Of a DNA stretch of 64,000 nucleotides, positions 1 to 11,283 are shown in pieces; position 1 is the first letter of the stretch, and each line of letters begins with the position of its first letter. The notes beneath the pieces are model-generated. The model saw nothing but the letters and a program-made list of their open reading frames with translations, was not told where the DNA came from and did no database searches. The DNA is taken from contig OZ176050.1 of the NCBI GenBank assembly GCA_964247055.1, positions 806,001 through 870,000 of the forward strand. The letters run 5' to 3'. The DNA is from Paragordius varius (Eukaryota; Nematomorpha). Both the position numbers and the translations under genes were made by a program.

Positions 1-10
1 AAAAATAAAA

Positions 11-2590
11 ATGGCTACCTAAAATCCAAATTTGATCAGGTGATGTCACCATAATTTTTTTTGGGTAGCCCTATGGTAGTTCCATCATCACCCCAAATAT
101 TGTCGAGATCGGAGTATAAATGTAATTTTTTTCAATTTTTTAAATATTTAAAAAATTTATTTTATACGATTTTAAAAATAAAAATGGCTACCTATAATGC
201 AAATTTGATCAGGTGATGTCGCGATAATTTTTTTTGGGTAGCCCTATGGTAGTTCCAACATCACCCCAAATATTTTCGAGATCGGAGTATAAATGTAATT
301 TTTTTCAATTTTTTAAATATTTAAAAAATTTATTTTATACGATTTTAAAAATAAAAATGGCTACCTAAAATCCAAATTTGATCAGGTGATGTCACTATAT
401 TTTTTTTGGGTAGCCCTATGGTAGTTCCATCATCACCCCAAATATTGTCGAGATCGGAGTATAAATGTAATTTTTTTCAATTTTTTAAATATTTAAAAAA
501 TTTATTTTATACGATTTTAAAAATAAAAATGGCTACCTATAATGCAAATTTGATCAGGTGATGTCGCGATAATTTTTTTTGGGTAGCCCTATGGTAGTTC
601 CATCATAACCCCAAATATTTTGGGGATCGGACTATAAATGTAATTTTTTTGAATTTTTTAAATATTTAAAAAATTTATTTTATACGATTTTAAAAATAAA
701 AATGGCTACCTAAAATCCAAATTTGATCAGCTGATGTCACCATAATTTTTTTGGGTAGCCCTATGGTATTTCCATCATCACCCCAAATATTTTCGAGATC
801 GGAGTATAAATGTAATTTTTATGAATTTTTTAAAAAAAAATTTATTTTATACGATTTTAAAAATAAAAATGGCTACCTAAAATCCAAATTTGATCAGGTG
901 ATGTCACCATAATTTTTTTTGGGTAGCCCTATGGTGGTTCCATCATCACCCCAAATATTTTCGAGATCGGAGTATAAATGTAATTTTTATGAATTTTTTA
1001 AATATTTAAAAAATTTATTTTATACGATTTTAAAAATAAAAATGGCTACCTAAAATCCAAATTTGATCAGGTGATGTCGCCATAATATTTTTTGGGTAGC
1101 CCTATGGTAGTTCCATCATCACCCCAAATATTTTCGAGATCGGAGTATAAATGTAATTTTTATGAATTTTTTAAATATTTAAAAAATTTATTTAATACGA
1201 TTTTAAAAATAAAAATGGCTACCTAAAATCCAAATTTGATCAGGTGATGTCACCATAATTTTTTTTGGGTAGCCCTATGGTAGTTCCATCATCACCCCAA
1301 ATATTGTCGAGATCGGAGTATAAATGTAATTTTTTTCAATTTTTTAAATATTTAAAAAATTTATTTTATACGATTTTAAAAATAAAAATGGCTACCTATA
1401 ATGCAAATTTGATCAGGTGATGTCGCGATAATTTTTTTTGGGTAGCCCTATGGTAGTTCCAACATCACCCCAAATATTTTCGAGATCGGAGTATAAATGT
1501 AATTTTTATGAATTTTTTAAATATTTAAAAAATTTATTTTATACGATATTAAAAATAAAAATGGCTACCTAAAATCCAAATTTAATCAGGTGATGTCACC
1601 ATAATTTTTTTTGGGTAGCCCTATGGTAGTTCCATCATCACCCCAAATATTGTCGAGATCGGAGTATAAATGTAATTTTTTTGAATTTTTTAAATATTTA
1701 AAAAATTTATTTTATACGATTTTAAAAATAAAAATGGCTACCTAAAATCCAAATTTGATCAGGTGATGTCACTATATTTTTTTTTGGGTAGCCCTATGGT
1801 AGTTCCATCATCACCCCAAATATTGTCGAGATCGGAGTATAAATGTAATTTTTTTCAATTTTTTAAATATTTAAAAAATTTATTTTATACGATTTTAAAA
1901 ATAAAAATGGCTACCTATAATGCAAATTTGATCAGGTGATGTCGCGATAATTTTTTTTGGGTAGCCCTATGGTAGTTCCATCATCACCCCAAATATTGTC
2001 GAGATCGGAGTATAAATGTAATTTTTTTAAATTTTTTAAATATTTAAAAAATTTATTTTATACGATTTTAAAAATAAAAATGGCTACCTAAAATCCAAAT
2101 TTGATCAGGTGATGTCGCCATAATTTTTTTTGTGTAGCCCTATGGTAGTTCCATCATAACCCCAAATATTTTTGAGATCGGACTTTAAATGTAATTTTTA
2201 TGAATTTTTTAAAAAAAAATATATTTTATACGATTTTAAAAATAAAAATGGCTACCTAAAATCTAAATTTGATCAGGTGATGTCACCATAATTTTTTTTG
2301 GGTAGCCCTATGGTGGTTCCATCATCACCCCAAATATTTTCGAGATCGGAGTATAAATGTAATTTTTTTGAATTTAAATATTTAAAAAATTTATTTTATA
2401 CGATTTTAAAAATAAAAATGGCTACCTAAAATCCAAATTTGATCAGGTGATGTCGCCATAATATTTTTTGGGTAGCCCTATGGTAGTTCCATCATCACCC
2501 CAAATATTTTCGAGATCGGAGTATAAATGTAATTTTTATGAATTTTTTAAATATTTAAAAAATTTATTTTATACGATATTAAAAATAAAA
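11..2590 (+). repeat. HOR region A1: dimers and an 8-monomer duplication
   Basis: Near the left edge, monomers alternate between CTACCTAAAATCC and CTACCTATAATGC with GTCGCGATAA; the latter occur near 190, 536, 1394 and 1912. Most of the first 1.2 kb recurs downstream: 11 maps to 1216 at 1,205 bp (7 monomers), while 357, 869 and 1042 map to 1734, 2249 and 2419 at 1,377-1,380 bp (8 monomers). One extra monomer therefore sits within the second copy. Confidence 0.75.
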
Positions 2591-3802
2591 ATGGCTACCT
2601 AAAATCCAAATTTGATCAGGTGATGTCACCATAATTTTTTTGGGTAGCCCTATGGTAGTTCCATCATCACCCCAAATATTTTCGAGATCGGAGTATAAAT
2701 GTAATTTTTATGAATTTTTTAAATATTTAAAAAATTTATTTATTACGATTTTAAAAATAAAAATGGCTACCTAAAATCCAAATTTGATCAGGTGATGTCA
2801 TTATAATTTTTTTTGGGTAGCCCTATGGTAGTTCCATCATCACCCCAAATATTTTCGAGATCGGAGTATAAATGTAATTTTTATGAATTTTTTAAATATT
2901 TAAAAAATTTATTTTATACGATTTTAAAATAAAAATGGCTACCTAAAATCCAAATTTGATCAGGTGATGTCACCATAATTTTTTTTGGGTAGCCCTATGG
3001 TAGTTCCATCATCACCCCAAATATTGTCGAGATCGGAGTATAAATGTAATTTTTTTGAATTTTTTAAATATTTAAAAAATTTATTTAATACGATTTTAAA
3101 AATAAAAATGGCTACCTAAAATCCAAATTTGATCAGGTGATGTCACTATATTTTTTTTTTGGGTAGCCCTATGGTAGTTCCATCATCACCCCAAATATTG
3201 TCGAGATCGGAGTATAAATGTAATTTTTTTTGAATTTTTTAAATATTTAAAAAATTTATTTTATACGATTTTAAAAATAAAAATGGCTACCTAAAATCCA
3301 AATTTGATCAGGTGATGTCACCATAATTTTTTTGGGTAGCCCTATGGTAGTTCCATCATCACCCCAAATATTTTCGAGATCGGAGTATAAATGTAATTTT
3401 TATGAATTTTTTAAATATTTAAAAAATTTATTTAATACGATTTTAAAAATAAAAATGGCTACCTAAAATCCAAATTTGATCAGGTGATGTCACTATATTT
3501 TTTTTTGGGTAGCCCTATGGTAGTTCCATCATCACCCCAAATATTGTCGAGATCGGAGTATAAATGTAATTTTTTTGAATTTTTTAAATATTTAAAAAAT
3601 TTATTTTATACGATTTTAAAAATAAAAATGGCTACCTAAAATCCAAATTTGATCAGGTGATGTCGCCATAATTTTTTTTGTGTAGCCCTATGGTAGTTCC
3701 ATCCTAACCCCAAATATTTTTGAGATCGGACTTTAAATGTAATTTTTATGAATTTTTTAAATATTTAAAAAATTTATTTTATACGATTTTAAAAATAAAA
3801 AT

Positions 3803-3860
3803 GGCTACCTAAAATCCAAATTTGATCAGGTGATGTCACCATAATTTTTTTTGGGTAGCC
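3803..3860. repeat. Inverted pair GGCTACC ... GGTAGCC within the monomer
   Basis: GGCTACC (3803-3809) is the reverse complement of GGTAGCC (3854-3860). The pairing extends inward through AAAA (3811-3814) against TTTT (3849-3852), with one T/G mismatch at 3810/3853 that could be a wobble in RNA. The 34-base loop holds the GGTGATG element. Most monomers carry both arms. The CTACACT subtype and the 162-bp subtype disrupt one arm without a matching change in the other. Confidence 0.6.
3829..3840. repeat. GGTGATGTCACC near-palindrome with CRE-like core
   Basis: The arms GGTGA and TCACC are perfect complements around a central TG. A single T-to-C change would give the perfect palindrome GGTGACGTCACC, so the site looks like one whose central CpG decayed to TpG. 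The inner TGATGTCA is one base from the CRE/ATF octamer TGACGTCA. The right arm varies between copies: CACC, CGCC, CACT, CGCT, CGCG and CATT all occur. Binding is inference only. Confidence 0.6.
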
Positions 3861-3882
3861 CTATGGTAGTTCCATCATCACC
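3829..3882. repeat. Inverted pair GGTGATG ... CATCACC within the monomer
   Basis: GGTGATG (3829-3835) and CATCACC (3876-3882) are exact reverse complements 40 bases apart. The pair interleaves with GGCTACC/GGTAGCC rather than nesting inside it, so both stems could coexist only as a pseudoknot-like fold of a transcript. Variants in the right arm (catcacATC, cataacCCC, catgacCCC) are common in some regions. Confidence 0.55.
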
Positions 3883-3923
3883 CCAAATATTTTCGAGATC
3901 GGAGTATAAATGTAATTTTTATG

Positions 3924-3947
3924 AATTTTTTAAATATTTAAAAAATT
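3924..3947. repeat. Perfect 24-bp AT palindrome, present in most monomers
   Basis: The half-site AATTTTTTAAAT (3924-3935) is followed directly by its exact reverse complement ATTTAAAAAATT (3936-3947), with no spacer. It recurs in the large majority of monomers at consensus positions 124-147. It could extrude as a cruciform or act as a symmetric protein site; neither is shown by the sequence. Some subtypes break it: the 164-bp monomers remove 9 bp of the left arm, and some others lose one T. Confidence 0.9.
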
Positions 3948-6218
3948 TATTTTATACGATTTTAAAAATAAAAATGGCGCGCTAAATTCCAAATTTGATC
4001 AGGTGATGTCGCCATAATATTTTTTGGGTAGCCCTATGGTAGTTCCAACATCACCCCAAATATTTTCGAGATCGGAGTATTAATGTAATTTTTATGAATT
4101 TTTTAAATATTTAAAAAATTTATTTTATACGATATTAAAAATAAAAATGGCTACCTAAAATCCAAATTTGATCAGGTGATGTCACCATAATTTTTTTTGG
4201 GTAGCCCTATGGTAGTTCCATCATCACCCCAAATATTTTCGAGATCGGAGTATAAATGTAATTTTTATGAATTTTTTAAATATTTAAAAAATTTATTTTA
4301 TACGATTTTAAAAATAAAAATGGCTACCTAAAATCCAAATTTGATCAGGTGATGTCATTATAATTTTTTTTGGGTAGCCCTATGGTAGTTCCATCATCAG
4401 CCCAAATATTTTCGAGATCGGAGTATAAATGTAATTTTTATGAATTTTTTAAATATTTAAAAAATTTATTTTATACGATTTTAAAATAAAAATGGCTACC
4501 TAAAATCCAAATTTGATCAGGTGATGTCACCATAATTTTTTTTGGGTAGCCCTATGGTAGTTCCATCATCACCCCAAATATTGTCGAGATCGGAGTATAA
4601 ATGTAATTTTTTTGAATTTTTTAAATATTTAAAAAATTTATTTTATACGATTTTAAAAATAAAAATGGCCACCTAAAATCCAAATTTGATCAGGTGATGT
4701 CGCCATAATTTTTTTTGGGTAGCCCTATGGTAGTTCCATCATCACCCCAAATATTTTCGAGATCGGAGTATCAATGTAATTTTTATGAATTTTTTAAATA
4801 TTTAAAAAATTGATTTTATACGATTTTAAAATAAAAATGGCTACCTAAAATCCAAATTTGATCAGGTGATGTCACCATAATTTTTTTTGGGTAGCCCTAT
4901 GGTAGTTCCATCATCACCCCAAATATTGTCGAGATCGGAGTATAAATGTAATTTTTTTGAATTTTTTAAATATTTAAAAAATTTATTTTATACGATTTTA
5001 AAAATAAAAATGGCCACCTAAAATCCAAATTTGATCAGGTGATGTCGCCATAATTTTTTTTGGGTAGCCCTATGGTAGTTCCATCATCACCCCAAATATT
5101 TTCGAGATCGGAGTATCAATGTAATTTTTATGAATTTTTTAAATATTTAAAAAATTGATTTTATACGATTTTAAAAATAAAAATGGCTACCTAAAATCCA
5201 AATTTGATCAGGTGATGTCACAATATTTTTTTTGGGTAGCCCTATGGTAGTTCTATCATCACCCCAAATATTGTCGAGATCGGAGTATAAATGTAATTTT
5301 TTTGAATTTTTTAAATATTTAAAAAATTTATTTTATACGATTTTAAAAATAAAAATGGCTACCTAAAATCCAAATTTGATCAGGTGATGTCGCCATAATT
5401 TTTTTTGGGTAGCCCTATGGTAGTTCCATCATAACCCCAAATATTTTTGAGATCGGACTTTAAATGTAATTTTTATGAATTTTTTAAATATTTAAAAAAT
5501 TTATTTTATACGATTTTAAAAATAAAAATGGCTACCTAAAATCCAAATTTGATCAGGTGATGTCACCATAATTTTTTTTGGGTAGCCCTATGGTAGTTCC
5601 ATCATCACCCCAAATATTTTCGAGATCGGAGTATAAATGTAATTTTTATGAATTTTTTAAATATTTAAAAAATTTATTTTATACGATTTTAAAAATAAAA
5701 ATGGCTACCTAAAATCCAAATTTGATCAGGAGATGTCACCATAATTTTTTTTGGGTAGCCCTATGGTGGTTCCATCATCACATCAAATATTTTCGAGATC
5801 GGAGTATAAATGTAATTTTTATGAATTTTTTAAATATTTAAAAAATTTATTTTATAAGATTTTAAAAATAAAAATGGCTACCTAAATTCCAAATTTGATC
5901 AGGTGATGTCACTATAATTTTTTTGGGTAGCCCTATGGTAGTTCCATCATCACCCCAAATATTTTTGAGATCGGACTATAAATGTAATTTTTATGAATTT
6001 TTTAAATATTTAAAAAATTTATTTTATACGATTTTAAAAATAAAAATGACTATATAAAATCCAAATTTGATCAGGTGATGTCACCATAATTTTTTTTGGG
6101 TAGCCCTATGGTAGTTCCATCATCACCCCAAATATTTTCGAGATCGGAGTATAAATGTAATTTTTATGAATTTTTTAAATATTTAAAAAATTTATTTTAT
6201 ACGATTTTAAAAATAAAA

Positions 6219-7920
6219 ATGACTACCTAAAATCCAAATTTGATCAGGTGATGTCACTATAATTTTTTTGGGTAGCCCTATGGTAGTTCCATCATCACCC
6301 TAAATATTTTCGAGATCGGAGTATAAATGTAATTTTTATGAATTTTTTAAATATTTAAAAAATTTATTTTATACGATTTTAAAATAAAAATGGCTACCTA
6401 AAATCCAAATTTGATCAGGTGATGTCACCATAATTTTTTTTGGGTAGCCCTATGGTGGTTCCATCATCACATCAAATATTTTCGAGATCGGAGTATAAAT
6501 GTAATTTTTATGAATTTTTTAAATATTTAAAAAATTTATTTTATACGATTTTAAAAATAAAAATGGCCACCTAAAATCCAAATTTGATCAGGTGATGTCG
6601 CCATAATTTTTTTTGGGTAGCCCTATGGTAGTTCCATCATCACCCCAAATATTTTCGAGATCGGAGTATAAATGTAATTTTTATGAATTTTTTAAATATT
6701 TAAAAAATTTATTTTATACGATTTTAAAAAAAAAAATGGCTACCTAAAATCCAAATTTGATCAGGTGATGTCACCATAATTTTTTTTGGGTAGCCCTATG
6801 GTAGTTCCATCATCACATCAAATATTTTCGAGATCGGAGTATAAATGTATCTTTTATGAATTTTTTAAATATTTAAAAAATTTATTTTATACGATTTTAA
6901 AAATAAAAATGGCCACCTAAAATCCAAATTTGATCAGGTGATGTCGCCATAATTTTTTTTGGGTAGCCCTATGGTAGTTCCATCATCACCCCAAATATTT
7001 TCGAGATCGGAGTATAAATGTAATTTTTATGAATTTTTTAAATATTTAAAAAATTTATTTTATACGATTTTAAAAATAAAAATGACTACCTAAAATCCAA
7101 ATTTGATCAGGTGATGTCACTATAATTTTTTTGGGTAGCCCTATGGTAGTTCCATCATCACCCTAAATATTTTCGAGATCGGAGTATAAATGTAATTTTT
7201 ATGAATTTTTTAAATATTTAAAAAATTTATTTTATACGATTTTAAAATAAAAATGGCTACCTAAAATCCAAATTTGATCAGGTGATGTCACCATAATTTT
7301 TTTTGGGTAGCCCTATGGTGGTTCCATCATCACATCAAATATTTTCGAGATCGGAGTATAAATGTAATTTTTATGAATTTTTTAAATATTTAAAAAATTT
7401 ATTTTATACGATTTTAAAAATAAAAATGGCCACCTAAAATCCAAATTTGATCAGGTGATGTCGCCATAATTTTTTTTGGGTAGCCCTATGGTAGTTCCAT
7501 CATCACCCCAAATATTTTCGAGATCGGAGTATAAATGTAATTTTTATGAATTTTTTAAATATTTAAAAAATTTATTTTATACGATTTTAAAAAAAAAATG
7601 GCTACCTAAAATCCAAATTTGATCAGGTGATGTCACCATAATTTTTTTTGGGTAGCCCTATGGTAGTTCCATCATCACATCAAATATTTTCGAGATCGGA
7701 GTATAAATGTATCTTTTATGAATTTTTTAAATATTTAAAAAATTTATTTTATACGATTTTAAAAATAAAAATGGCCACCTAAAATCCAAATTTGATCAGG
7801 TGATGTCGCCATAATTTTTTTTGGGTAGCCCTATGGTAGTTCCATCATCACCCCAAATATTTTCGAGATCGGAGTATAAATGTAATTTTTATGAATTTTT
7901 TAAATATTTAAAAAATTGAT
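6219..7920 (+). repeat. HOR region B: tandem 5-monomer unit (863 bp, two copies)
   Basis: The first copy starts at 6219 (ATGACTACC) and the second at 7082, exactly 863 bp later. The order of markers is the same in both: CACATCAAAT at 6468 and 6814 versus 7331 and 7676, with the CCACC monomer and GTATCTTTTATG in register. They part near 7,915. Just downstream, a 2-monomer unit with GGCTAACTAAAA repeats at 8121 and 8465. Confidence 0.82.
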
Positions 7921-10353
7921 TTTATACGATTTTAAAAATAAAAATGGCTACCTAAAATCCAAATTTGATCAGGTGATATCACTATAATTTTTTTTGGGTA
8001 GACCTATGGTAGTTCCATCATCACCCCAAATATTTTCGAGATCGGAGTATAAATGTATCTTTTATGAATTTTTTAAATATTTAAAAAATTTATTTTATAC
8101 GATTTTAAAATAAAAATGGCTAACTAAAATCCAAATTTGATCAGGTGATGTCACCATAATTTTTTTTGGGTAGCCCTATGGTAGTTCCATCATCACCCCA
8201 AATATTTTCGAGATCGGAGTATAAATGTAATTTTTATGAATTTTTTAAATATTTAAAAAATTTATTTTATACGATTTTAAAAATAAAAATGGCTACCTAA
8301 AATCCAAATTTGATCAGGTGATGTCACCATAATTTTTTTTGGGTAGCCCTATGGTAGTTCCATCATCACATCAAATATTTTCGAGATCGGAGTATAAATG
8401 TATCTTTTATGAATTTTTTAAATATTTAAAAAATTTATTTTATACGATTTTAAAATAAAAATGGCTAACTAAAATCCAAATTTGATCAGGTGATGTCACC
8501 ATAATTTTTTTTGGGTAGCCCTATGGTAGTTCCATCATCACCCCAAATATTTTCGAGATCGGAGTATAAATGTAATTTTTATGAATTTTTTAAATATTTA
8601 AAAAATTTATTTTATACGATTTTAAAAATAAAAATGGCTACCTAAAATCCAAATTTGATCAGGTGATGTCACCATAATTTTTTTTGGGTAGCCCTATGGT
8701 AGTTCCATCATCACATCAAATATTTTCGAGATCGGAGTATAAATGTGATTTTTATGAATTTTTTAAATATTTAAAAAATTTATTTTATACGATTTTAAAA
8801 ATAAAAATGGCTACCTAAAATCCAAATTTGATCAGGTGATGTCACTATAATTTTTTTGGGTAGCCCTATGGTAGTTCCATCATCACCCCAATTATTTTTG
8901 AGATCGGACTATAAATGTAATTTTTATGAATTTTTTAAATATTTAAAAAATTTATTTTATACGATTTTAAAAATAAAAATGGCTACCTAAAATCCAAATT
9001 TGATCAGGTGATGTCGCCATAATTTTTTTTGGGTAGCCCTATGGTAGTTCCATCATCACCCCAAATATTTTCGAGATCGGAGTATAAATGTAATTTTTAT
9101 GAATTTTTTAAATATTTAAAAAATTTATTTTATACGATATTAAAAATAAAAATGGCTACCTAAAATCCAAATTTGATCAGGTGATGTCACTATAATTTTT
9201 TTTGGGTAGCCCTATGGTAGTTCTATCAGCACCCCAAATATTTTCGAGATCGGAGTATAAATGTAATTTTTATGAATTTTTTAAATATTTAAAAAATTTA
9301 TTTTATACGATTTTAAAAATAAAAATGGCTGCCTAAAATCCAAATTTGATCAGGTGATGTCACTATAATTTTTATGGGTAGCCCTATGGTAGTTCCATCA
9401 TCACCCCAAATATTTTGGGGATCGGACTATAAATGTAATTTTTATGAATTTTTTAATTATTTAAAAAATTTATTTTATACGATTTTAAAAATAAAAATGG
9501 CTACCTAAAATCCAAATTTGATCAGGTGATGTCACCATAATTTTTTTTGGGTAGCCCTATGGTAGTTCCATCATCACCCCAAATATTTTCGAGATCGGAG
9601 TATAAATGTAATTTTTATGAATTTTTTAAATATTTAAAAAATTTATTTTATACGATTTTAAAAATAAAAATGGCTACCTAAAATCCAAATTTGATCAGGT
9701 GATGTCGCCATAATTTTTTTTGGGTAGCCCTATAGTAGTTCCATCATCACCCCAAATATTTTGGGGATAGGAGTATAAATGTAATTTTTATGAATTTTTT
9801 AAATATTTAAAAAATTTATTTTATACGATTTTAAAAATAAAAATGGCTACCTAAAATCCAAATTTGATCAGGTGATGTCGACATAATTTTTTTTGGGTAG
9901 CCCTATTCCATCATCACCCCAAATATTTTGGGGATCGGACTATAAATGTAATTTTTATGAATTTTTTAAATATTTAAAAAATTTATTTTATACGATATTA
10001 AAAATAAAAATGGCTACCTAAAATCCAAATTTGATCAGGTGATGTCACCATAATTTTTTTTGGGTAGCCCTATGGTAGTTCCATCATCACCCCAAATATT
10101 TTCGAGATCAATGTATAAATGTAATTTTTATGAATTTTTTAAATATTTAAAAAATTTTTTATACGATTTTAAAAATAAAAATGGCTACCTAAAATCCAAA
10201 TTTGATCAGGTGATGTCGCCATAATTTTTTTTGGGTAGCCCTATCGTAGTTCCATCATTACCCCAAATATTTTGGGGATAGGAGTATAAATATAATTTTT
10301 ATGAATTTTTTAAATATTTAAAAAATTTATTTTATACGATTTTAAAAATAAAA

Positions 10354-10519
10354 ATGGCTACCTAAAATCCAAATTTGATCAGGTGATGTCGCCATAATTT
10401 TTTTTGGGTAGCCCTATTCCATCATCACCCCAAATATTTTGGGGATCGGACTATAAATGTAATTTTTATGAATTTTTTAAATATTAAAAAATTTATTTTA
10501 TACGATTTTAAAAATAAAA
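10354..10519 (+). repeat. Short type W monomer (CCCTATTCCATC, 6-bp deletion)
   Basis: CCCTATGGTAGTTCCATC is reduced to CCCTATTCCATC, a 6-bp loss, in a type W background. Copies occur near 9,905, 10,414, 12,299, 15,729, 20,021, 22,251, 25,861, 26,889, 29,976, 32,540, 54,609, 56,691 and 57,701. The late copies also carry AATGCAAATT and GGACTATCAATG and belong to a separate lineage. Confidence 0.85.
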
Positions 10520-10692
10520 ATGGCTACCTAAAATCCAAATTTGATCAGGTGATGTCACCATAATTTTTTTTAGGTAGCCCTATGGTAGTTCCATCATCAC
10601 CCCAAATATTTTCGAGATCGGAGTATAAATGTAATTTTTATGAATTTTTTAAATATTTAAAAAATTTATTTTATACGATTTTAAAAATAAAA

Positions 10693-10856
10693 ATGGCTAC
10701 CTAAAATCCAAATTTGATCAGGTGATGTCGCCATAATTTTTTTTGCGTAGTCCTATGGTAGTTCCATCATCACCCCAAATATTTTGGGGATCGGACTATA
10801 AATGTAATTTTTATGAATATTTAAAAAATTTATTTTATACGATTTTAAAAATAAAA
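10693..10856 (+). repeat. 164-bp monomer subtype (GCGTAGTCC plus 9-bp deletion)
   Basis: This monomer carries GCGTAGTCC in place of GGGTAGCCC and has lost 9 bp of the AT half, reading TGAATATTTAAA, which destroys the 24-bp palindrome. The two changes always occur together. I located nine copies by the GCGTAGTCC start: 10745, 12629, 14175, 16058, 18468, 20351, 22583, 27220 and 32023. None was seen outside 10-33 kb. It is the best single marker of the HOR units in that region. Confidence 0.9.
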
Positions 10857-11283
10857 ATGGCCACCTAAAATCCAAATTTGATCGGGTGATGTCACCATAA
10901 TTTTTTTTTGGGTAGCCCTATGGTAGTTCCATCATCACCCCAAATATTGTCGTGATCGGAGTATAAATGTAATTTTTTTGAATTTTTTAAATATTTAAAA
11001 AATTTATTTTATACGATTTTATAAATAAAAATGGCTACCTAAAATCCAAATTTGATCAGGTGATGTCACCATAATTTTTTTTGCGTAGCCCTATGGTAGT
11101 TCCATCATCACCCCAAATATTTTGGGGATCGGACTATAAATGTAATTTTTATGAATTTTTTAAATATTTAAAAAATTTATTTTATACGATTTTAAAAATA
11201 AAAATGGCTACCTAAAATCCAAATTTGATCAGGTGATGTCACCATAATTTTTTTTGGGTAGCCCTATGGTAGTTCCATCATCA

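Larger units (their letters stand above)
3801..3973 (+). repeat. Reference monomer (173 bp, equals the majority consensus)
   Basis: This copy matches the commonest base at every position and serves as the coordinate frame here: position p lies at 3800+p. Positions 1-112 are mixed sequence holding 41 of the 45 G/C bases; positions 113-173 are almost pure A/T. Landmarks: GGCTACC 3-9, GATC 24-27 and 97-100, GGTGATGTCACC 29-40, T8 run 45-52, GGTAGCC 54-60, CATCACC 76-82, TTCGA 92-96, 24-bp palindrome 124-147, TACGAT 155-160, A-rich tail 164-173. It is type A (TTTTCGAGATCGGAG). The length is near one nucleosome plus linker. Since 173 is not divisible by 3, reading frame rotates from copy to copy, which fits a non-coding unit. 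Confidence 0.95.
2150..5600 (+). repeat. HOR region A2: 9- and 10-monomer units (~1.55 and 1.73 kb)
   Basis: The marker CATNNTAACCCC with TTTTTGAGATCGGACTTT occurs at 2157, 3705 and 5432, spaced 1,548 bp (9 monomers) and 1,727 bp (10 monomers). GTCATTATAA at 2797 and 4354, and TACGATATTAAA at 2575 and 4131, repeat at 1,556-1,557 bp. A dimer carrying AGTATCAATG and AAAATTGATTTTAT near 4,770 is repeated about 345 bp later, explaining part of the extra length of the second unit. Confidence 0.78.

Noticed and set aside
3801-3812. Repeated ATGGCTACCTAA, a start codon followed by two codons and a stop
   Set aside because: It is part of the monomer consensus and appears hundreds of times. A three-residue frame in non-coding satellite has no support as a gene.
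3845-3852. T-runs as bacterial rho-independent terminators with the GGCTACC/GGTAGCC stem
   Set aside because: The T8 run precedes the GGTAGCC arm instead of following a compact hairpin, the loop is long, and nothing else in the window is prokaryotic.
3890-3900. A tRNA gene around TTCGA
   Set aside because: No cloverleaf can be drawn: there is no acceptor stem pair, no anticodon arm and a poor B box. Only the weak pol III box resemblance is kept, as a low-interest finding.
3889-3905. Possible CENP-B box around TTTCGAGATCGGAGTAT
   Set aside because: Only the TTCG half matches NTTCGNNNNANNCGGGN. The required A and CGGG are absent in forward alignment, and the reverse complement does not fit either.
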